The notes beneath the pieces were generated by a model. It ran no database searches. It was given only the letters and a program-made list of their open reading frames with translations, and had not been told where the DNA came from. A stretch of 47,661 bases of DNA from Actinomycetales bacterium mxb001 (lineage in GTDB: Bacteria; Actinomycetota; Actinomycetes; S36-B12): positions 1-47,661 of the forward strand of contig NBNH01000442.1 of assembly GCA_004379115.1 (NCBI GenBank), read 5' to 3'. Both the position numbers and the translations under genes were made by a program. Shown here in pieces: positions 41,566 to 47,661 of the stretch (within the stretch, counting starts at the first letter, position 1; the number at the start of each line of letters is the position of its first letter).

Positions 41566-43167
41566 TCACTCCCAGGCTCCCGCGTCGAAGAGGACGTCGC
41601 CGGCGCGCACCGTCCGCCAGCACGTCGGCAGGTCACGTCCCGGACTGATGTCGGGCAGTCCGGGCGTACCCGACCGAGGATCGGTGCTCCACGCTGCCAC
41701 CCGTTCGTCGGGGGCATGGACGACGAGGTCGGTGGGCTGCCACACCGCGTAGGTAGCGGGTGCGCCAACGGCGAGCACACCGGGTTCGCGTCCCTCGTCT
41801 CCGGCCGCTCGTCGACCGCCGCGAGTGTGAGCCGCGAACGCTGCACGAACGCTCACCCGGTGGACCGGAGTGCGATGGAAGGCAGCGGCGCGCACCGAAC
41901 CCCACGGATCCAAGGGAGTGACGGGCGAGTCCGAGCCCAGGGCCAGCGTGACGCCCGAGGTCACGAGTGCGGAGAATGGATTGAGTTCGGCGGCGCGGTC
42001 ACGGCCCAGGCGTGCGACATACATGCCCGATTCGCCGCCCCACTCGGCGTCGAAGGCGCTCTGCACGCTCGCGACCATGCCCCAGTCGGCCATCGCTCGA
42101 ATCTGTGCGGCGTCCGGCATCTCGACATGCTCGAGCCGATGTCGAGTGCGGATGATCGCGTCGGCGCCGACCTCGGCCACTGCCTGGGCATAGCCGGTCA
42201 GGATGATGTCGTGGCCGCCATCTCCGATGACGTGGAAACCGGCCTGAGTGCCGCGCCGAGCGGCCTCCGCGACATGGAGTGCCACCTCGTCGACATCAAG
42301 GTAGGCGCGTCCGGTGGAATCGGGGGCATCGGCATAGGGCTGGCGAAGGCACGCCGTGCGCGAGCCCAGGGAGCCATCGACGAACAGATCGCCGGCCGCA
42401 CCACGCGCACCGAGCTCGCGCGCGTGATCATGTCCGTGGAGTTCGCCCCAATAGCCCACGACTTCCGGCATCCCGGGCTCCGTCGACATCGCCAGGAGCG
42501 CCTGCAGATCGGCCGGGCTGCTGATCGTCGGTCCACCCATCTCATGCACCGACGCGATTCCCAATTCGACAGCGCGTCGAAGCGTCGCCCGCTGGGCCAT
42601 ATCTCGCTGACTGGCGCTCACCTGCGCCAACGCCGCATCGCGCACCCGATGGTGCGCGGCCGAGGACAAAGGCCCGTCGGCATCGTAACCGGGCACATCC
42701 ACCAAATCCGGATGCTGGCGCCGTAGCGCGGTGGACACGACCGCCGAGTGCACATCGACGCGACTGAGGTAGCAGGGTCGATCGCCCACCACCCGGTCGA
42801 TATCGCTGCTGCCCGGAGGCCTGCGCTCCGGCCAGTCGGTTTCGTCCCAGCCGTGGCCGAGGAGGATGCCATCGCCGGCGGCGTGACGACCCAGGCGCTC
42901 GAGCATCTCGGCCAAGCTCGAGCATCCGGTGAGATCCAGGCCGGTGAGCATCAACCCGGTGGCAGTCGCGTGCACGTGGGCATCAACGAAGGCCGGGGTG
43001 ACGAGGGCGCCCCGCAGATCCACGACGCCATCGGCCTCACCGCGGTAGAGATCGGCACCGGCCTCATCGCCGATCCAGGCGATATCACCGTCGACCACCA
43101 GCATCGCTGACGCAAAGGGATCGTTCGGGCTGTGGATGACTCCTCCAACGAGGAGGTGGCTGGGCAT
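41566..43167 (-). CDS. Amidohydrolase family protein (YtcJ-like)
   Basis: VTPAFVDAHVHATATG; ALGSDSPVTPLDPWGSVRAAAFHR; RHRLEHVEMPD. Confidence 0.9.
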   Translation of the reverse strand: MPSHLLVGGVIHSPNDPFASAMLVVDGDIAWIGDEAGADLYRGEADGVVDLRGALVTPAFVDAHVHATATGLMLTGLDLTGCSSLAEMLERLGRHAAGDGILLGHGWDETDWPERRPPGSSDIDRVVGDRPCYLSRVDVHSAVVSTALRRQHPDLVDVPGYDADGPLSSAAHHRVRDAALAQVSASQRDMAQRATLRRAVELGIASVHEMGGPTISSPADLQALLAMSTEPGMPEVVGYWGELHGHDHARELGARGAAGDLFVDGSLGSRTACLRQPYADAPDSTGRAYLDVDEVALHVAEAARRGTQAGFHVIGDGGHDIILTGYAQAVAEVGADAIIRTRHRLEHVEMPDAAQIRAMADWGMVASVQSAFDAEWGGESGMYVARLGRDRAAELNPFSALVTSGVTLALGSDSPVTPLDPWGSVRAAAFHRTPVHRVSVRAAFAAHTRGGRRAAGDEGREPGVLAVGAPATYAVWQPTDLVVHAPDERVAAWSTDPRSGTPGLPDISPGRDLPTCWRTVRAGDVLFDAGAWE

Positions 43168-43172
43168 CGTCG

Positions 43173-44324
43173 CTACCTGGTGAGATCCCTGCCGATGACC
43201 ATCCGCTGCACCTGGTTGGTGCCCTCGACGATCTGCAGCACCTTTGCCTCGCGAAAGTAGCGCTCCACGGGGAAGTCCTGTGTGTAGCCGTATCCCCCGT
43301 GCACCTGGATCGCGTCGGTCGTCACGCGCATCGCAGCGTCGGTGGCGAAGAGCTTGGCCATCGCCGCCTCGCGTGAGAACGTCCTACCGGCGTCCTTCAG
43401 GCGTGCAGCTTCCAGGTAGAGGGCACGCGCCGCCGCCACCTGCGTCGCCATATCGGCCAGCATGAACTGCAGTCCCTGGAAGTCCGCGATAGGTCGACCG
43501 AACTGTCGGCGGTCGCGGGCGTAGGACACGGCGGCATCAAGGGCGGCCTGAGCAAGGCCCACAGCACAGGCCGCGATGCCGAGCCGACCGGCATCCAGGG
43601 CCGAGAGTGCGATGGCGAAACCCGTGCCCTCCGCTCCGATGCGACGCTCCTGCGACACGCGCACCCCGTCGAGGATGACAGCCGCCGTACGGGAGGCATT
43701 CGCGCCCATCTTGCGCTCGGGGGGTGCACTGGAGAGCCCGTCAGATTCAGCGGTCACCAGCAGGCAGGTGATGCCGCGATGACCGTCATCAGAGGTGCGC
43801 GTCATCACCGAGTAGAAATCGGCGGCGCCACCATGCGTGATCCAGGCCTTCGTTCCGGTGACCACGTAGTCGTCTCCGTCGCGCTCTGCGCGCGTGATCA
43901 ACGCGGCCGCATCGGATCCCGACTGGGGCTCAGACAGGCAGTAGGCACCAAGTGCCTCTCCCGACAGCATGAATGGGAGCCACTCCTGCTGCTGGGCGCG
44001 GGTGCCCGCGGTGGCCATCGGATAGGTGGCAAGACCGTGCACACTCACGCTGATGCCCACGCTCAACCACGCGCGGCTCACCTCCTCGAGGACCTGCAGG
44101 TAGACCTCATAGGGCTGCCCGCCCCCACCGAACTCCTCGGGGAAGGGCAGGGACAGCAGGCCCGCCTGGCCGAGGGTCCGAAGGACGTCGCGAGGGAAGC
44201 GTCCCGCCGCTTCGTCGTCCGCTGCCCTCGGCAGCAACTCGGCACTCGCGATCTCGCGAGTCAACCCCAGCAGGTCGTGAGCCTCAGGAGTCGGCAGTGC
44301 GCGCTCGATGACCGGCGCACTCAC
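43173..44324 (-). CDS. Acyl-CoA dehydrogenase
   Basis: YCLSEPQSGSDAAAL; IQVHGGYGYTQDFPVERYFREAKVLQIVEGTNQVQRMVI. Confidence 0.96.
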   Translation of the reverse strand: MSAPVIERALPTPEAHDLLGLTREIASAELLPRAADDEAAGRFPRDVLRTLGQAGLLSLPFPEEFGGGGQPYEVYLQVLEEVSRAWLSVGISVSVHGLATYPMATAGTRAQQQEWLPFMLSGEALGAYCLSEPQSGSDAAALITRAERDGDDYVVTGTKAWITHGGAADFYSVMTRTSDDGHRGITCLLVTAESDGLSSAPPERKMGANASRTAAVILDGVRVSQERRIGAEGTGFAIALSALDAGRLGIAACAVGLAQAALDAAVSYARDRRQFGRPIADFQGLQFMLADMATQVAAARALYLEAARLKDAGRTFSREAAMAKLFATDAAMRVTTDAIQVHGGYGYTQDFPVERYFREAKVLQIVEGTNQVQRMVIGRDLTR

Positions 44325-45430
44325 GGCTCGACCACCACGAGGTCGCGCGGGCGCTGGTTGAGCACCACCGGACCGTCACTGCCGCACACCACGATGTCCT
44401 CGATGCGCGCTCCAAAACGACCGGGAATGTAGTAGCCCGGCTCGACACTGAACGCCATGCCCTCTTCGAGAGGCAGATCGTTGCCCGCCACGATGTAGGG
44501 CTCCTCATGCGTTTCAAGTCCGATGCCGTGGCCGGTTCGATGGATGAAGAAGTCACCCAAGCCTGCGCCTTCGAGCCAATCCCGGGCGACGGCGTCGACG
44601 GACTCACAGGGCACCCCGGGTCGCACAGAGGCAGTAGCCGCCATCTGGGCAGCCAGGAGCTGCGCGTAGGCATCCAGGTAATCCGCGCCGGGATCCCCGA
44701 GAGCGTAGGTGCGAGTCTCATCGCTGCAGTAGCCCTCGGGGGTGGTCCCCCCGATGTCGACGACCACGGCGTCACCGTGCTCCAGGCGGCGATCGGAGAC
44801 CTCGTGATGGGGGCTGGCTCCGTTAGGTCCGGACGCCACGATGACGAAGTCGGCACGCACATGGCCCTCGGCAACGATCAGCTCGGCGATGTCGCGTCCG
44901 ATCTCGCGCTCGGTGCGTCCCTCGCGCAGAAGGCTCGGAACAGCGGCGTGGACGCGGTCGATGGCATCAGCGGCCCCCTGCAGGGCGCTCACTTCGGCGG
45001 GGCTCTTGCGCATGCGCATGGCATTGACGACCCGCCCAGCTGTCTGCTGCTCGACGTCAGGCATGGCCGCACGCAGGGCCAGGACCTTGGAGGCCCACAT
45101 GTGATCAGCGAGGCCGACGGCGTGGACGCGGCCGAGGAGCGACGCCACCAGGGCGTAGGGGTCGTCGGTCTCCTGCCACGTGGCGATGGAGATGCCCAGT
45201 GGGCCTGCGGGGCTCGCCTTCGCGGCTGCGAGTTCCAGCGCCGGCACCACCAGCACCGGGTCTCCGGCGGAGCGAACGACCAGGCAGGTGAGGCGCTCCA
45301 GGGGAATGGCGTCGTAGCCCAAGAGGTACCTCAGGTCGGGTCCCGGCGTGATGAGCAGGGCGTCGAGCCCCACGCCGTGGGCGGCCGAGGAGGCCGCGGT
45401 GATCCGTGTCGCGTAGTCGGCGTCCAGCAT
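44321..45430 (-). CDS. M24 family (Xaa-Pro) aminopeptidase
   Basis: VVVDIGGTTPEGYCSDETRTY metal ligands; HRTGHGIGLETHEEPYI; AFSVEPGYYIPGRFGARIEDIVV. Confidence 0.94.
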   Translation of the reverse strand: MLDADYATRITAASSAAHGVGLDALLITPGPDLRYLLGYDAIPLERLTCLVVRSAGDPVLVVPALELAAAKASPAGPLGISIATWQETDDPYALVASLLGRVHAVGLADHMWASKVLALRAAMPDVEQQTAGRVVNAMRMRKSPAEVSALQGAADAIDRVHAAVPSLLREGRTEREIGRDIAELIVAEGHVRADFVIVASGPNGASPHHEVSDRRLEHGDAVVVDIGGTTPEGYCSDETRTYALGDPGADYLDAYAQLLAAQMAATASVRPGVPCESVDAVARDWLEGAGLGDFFIHRTGHGIGLETHEEPYIVAGNDLPLEEGMAFSVEPGYYIPGRFGARIEDIVVCGSDGPVVLNQRPRDLVVVEP

Positions 45431-45485
45431 GCTGCCACCGTACCCCGCGACCAGGGCAGGCGACGGGCATGCGGGACCATGGGCC

Positions 45486-46403
45486 GTGGCCGCGCTGCTC
45501 CTCGACAGTGCCTCGCTGTACTACCGCGCGTATTTCGCGCTTCCGGAGACGATCGTCGGTCCCGATGGCACCCCGGTGAATGCGGTGCGGGGTTTCCTCG
45601 AGACCGTTGCCGCTCTGGTCCGCGATCGTGGAGCTACCGGTATCGCCGCCTGCTGGGATGACGACTGGCGCCCTCAGTGGCGCGTCGACCTCGTCCCCTC
45701 CTACAAGACGCATCGCGTGCTCGAGGAGCCCGATGCCGACGAGGAGGGCGAGGAGGAGATACCCGACACGCTCGCCCACCAGGTCGACATCCTCCGCGAA
45801 CTCTTGCCTGCTCTCGGCATTCCCGTGCTCGGTGCCGCCGGCTACGAGGCCGACGACGTCATTGCGGGTCTCGCTCACCACATTTCTGGTCCCGTCGATA
45901 TTGCGTCGGGCGACCGCGATCTGGTGCAACTCGTGGATGACCGCGTGACGCTTCTCTTCACGGGTGGCACATCAGCGAGTCGGGGCGGACGCCCGTGGCA
46001 GGTCATGACGCCCGCCGACACGCAGGCGAAGTTCGGGGTGGATCCGCGGCGCTACGCCGATCTCGCCATCCTGCGCGGGGACCCCAGCGATGGTCTTCCG
46101 GGTGTCCGGGGAATCGGTGAGAAGACGGCGGCCGCCCTCGTCCAGGCTTTCGGTGACGTCGAAGGCGTGCTCGCAGCAGCCGCGGACCCGCAGTCCTCGC
46201 GTCCGATGACGCCCGCCCTTCGCCAGCGCCTCATCGAGGCCCAGGATGAGGTCCGCCGTGCGGAGAAGGTGGTTCGACTGCGCCCGGACTCACGCTGGAG
46301 CCAACCCGATCTGACCGTCCGCCCGCAGCCGGGCGCCATCGACCTCGCCGAGGCCTGGGGCGTAGGGGCGGCGGCCCGCCGACTGATCGACGTCGTTACG
46401 TGA
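45486..46403 (+). CDS. 5'-3' exonuclease (DNA polymerase I exonuclease-like, stand-alone)
   Basis: LLLDSASLYYRAYFALP; CWDDDWRPQWRVDLVPSYKTHR; AAGYEADDVIAGLA; GDPSDGLPGVRGIGEKTAAALV. Confidence 0.93.
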   Translation: MAALLLDSASLYYRAYFALPETIVGPDGTPVNAVRGFLETVAALVRDRGATGIAACWDDDWRPQWRVDLVPSYKTHRVLEEPDADEEGEEEIPDTLAHQVDILRELLPALGIPVLGAAGYEADDVIAGLAHHISGPVDIASGDRDLVQLVDDRVTLLFTGGTSASRGGRPWQVMTPADTQAKFGVDPRRYADLAILRGDPSDGLPGVRGIGEKTAAALVQAFGDVEGVLAAAADPQSSRPMTPALRQRLIEAQDEVRRAEKVVRLRPDSRWSQPDLTVRPQPGAIDLAEAWGVGAAARRLIDVVT

Positions 46404-47661
46404 CCGCGGAGTACGCCACGATCCCGCGATCGACCAGGGCCATGGCGGATCTGGCTCGCGCTCGCATGGAATCGTCCACTTCTACTGCGTCGTGGATCTG
46501 ATCCAGCAGGTCGATCACCTGACGCGCCCACCGGACGAAGTCCCCCGCGGCTAGGTCCGACTCCGTGAGGATGCTGGCGAGCCTTCCCCCTTGGACCCAC
46601 CGGTGCATGGCCCAGACAAAACCGAAATCCAGCTCGCGTTGGAAGCGCGCCTCATGCTCGCGCTCGACGGCCTCGAGGTCGCTGCTCAGCGTTGCCGTCG
46701 CCTCTAGCGCCCGCCGAATCTCGCCCCCTGGCAGCCGGGGCGACTCGTCGCGCTGTCGACCTTCGTAGACGATGCCCGCGACCACGCTGGCCAAACCGGG
46801 CGGGTCCAGAGTCGACCAGAGGCCCTCGCGTAACGCCTGCGCCACCAGGAGATCGATGTCGGAATAGATGCCGCTTAGCAGGTCGCCATCGGCCGTCACG
46901 ACAAGATCAGAGTCGTCTCGGCGTAGGTAGCCAAGTTCCAGGAGTACGTCGCAGACTCGGTCGAACTGCCGGGCGATGGAGTGTGTCCGGGAATCCACTC
47001 GTCGCTGTAAGGCGGCCGTCTCCCCTTGCAGCCGGTAGAAGCGCTCTGACCATCGCGCGTGCGCCTCTCGGTCCGCGCAACCGTGGCAGGGATGCCGGCG
47101 CAGTTGCGCCCGCAACCCGTTGATGAGCTCGTCGGAGCCCGGGTCACGCGGAGCCTTGCGTGGGCGGTGCCCGGCGGCTTCCTCGGCGAAGGGGCGAAGG
47201 CGCGTGGCCAGAGCCTTGCGCTCCTTGGTGGACCGGGAGTCAAGATCCTTGGCGAGCTTGATGCGACCCAGCACCGGGGGCGCCGATCCCAGATCGGGGG
47301 CGGACACACGACGGAACTGCCGATCCAGGGTGACGACACCGATGCGCGCATGCAGGGCGTCGTCAGCTGCCTCCACGACGACGACAGGACCCCATCGACG
47401 ACCGGCGGGCAGGGCGATGACGTCTCCGCGTCGCAGTTCGCGCAATGCCTCTTCCAGGCCTGACTTCTGGGAGCGGCCTCGATCGCGCGTCGCCTGCTTC
47501 TCGGCCTCTCGGATCGACTGGCGGAGTTCGGCGTACTCCGAGAAGTCGCCCAGGTGGCAGGACATCGCGGTCAGGTAGCCGGCCATGGCCTCTTCATTGC
47601 GACGGATCTGGGCAGCCATGCCGACGACCGCGCGGTCAGCTTGGAACTGCGCGAAGGATGT
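46396..47661 (-). CDS. helY: HelY-like DEAD/DEAH RNA helicase, C-terminal part with DSHCT-like domain (5' end beyond window)
   Basis: Reading frame stays open to the window edge (TSFAQFQADRAVVGMAAQIRRNEEAMAGYL); ARQVIDLLDQIHDAV C-terminus; CHGCADREAHARWSERFYRL. Confidence 0.9.
   Translation of the reverse strand, partial: TSFAQFQADRAVVGMAAQIRRNEEAMAGYLTAMSCHLGDFSEYAELRQSIREAEKQATRDRGRSQKSGLEEALRELRRGDVIALPAGRRWGPVVVVEAADDALHARIGVVTLDRQFRRVSAPDLGSAPPVLGRIKLAKDLDSRSTKERKALATRLRPFAEEAAGHRPRKAPRDPGSDELINGLRAQLRRHPCHGCADREAHARWSERFYRLQGETAALQRRVDSRTHSIARQFDRVCDVLLELGYLRRDDSDLVVTADGDLLSGIYSDIDLLVAQALREGLWSTLDPPGLASVVAGIVYEGRQRDESPRLPGGEIRRALEATATLSSDLEAVEREHEARFQRELDFGFVWAMHRWVQGGRLASILTESDLAAGDFVRWARQVIDLLDQIHDAVEVDDSMRARARSAMALVDRGIVAYSAVT

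Overview
High-GC actinobacterial chromosome segment, densely coding, made up almost entirely of core metabolism. I found no mobile element, CRISPR array, tRNA or rRNA. Left to right: a SUF Fe-S assembly operon (SufR C-terminal part, SufB, SufD, Rieske ferredoxin, SufC, SufS, SufU, SufT); an ABC-F ATPase, enoyl-CoA hydratase and ABC exporter; a minus-strand block (SDR, SURF1, DUF3099, TldE, TldD, TMEM175-like); a FabG/FabI pair, SixA-like phosphatase and SerB; an ABC ATPase, FeS-type photolyase, TrmH-like methyltransferase and histidine phosphatase; a PHM-like copper monooxygenase lipoprotein coupled to an unknown membrane protein, a CDP-alcohol phosphatidyltransferase and a nucleotidyltransferase/PMM-like fusion; the gcvH-FHA-MerR-DUF151-MerR-[tandem glycine riboswitch]-gcvP locus; an antiporter, HAD, class III aminotransferase and GDPD; RbpA, FxsA, polyprenol-P-mannose synthase and Lnt; amidohydrolase, acyl-CoA dehydrogenase and M24 peptidase; a 5'-3' exonuclease; and the HelY C-terminus (partial). 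The main points for a second look are: a recurrent TANNNT-N6-start codon arrangement suggesting leaderless transcription; a copper monooxygenase-like lipoprotein with a complete apparent PHM ligand set; a degenerate phosphomannomutase domain; a GarA-like FHA protein with a cysteine-rich N-terminus; several small palindromes or direct repeats overlapping promoters; and overlapping convergent stop codons, including two shared CTAG stops. I see no clear evidence of a wholly new multi-gene system. All functional calls come from reading motifs by eye, without database searches.
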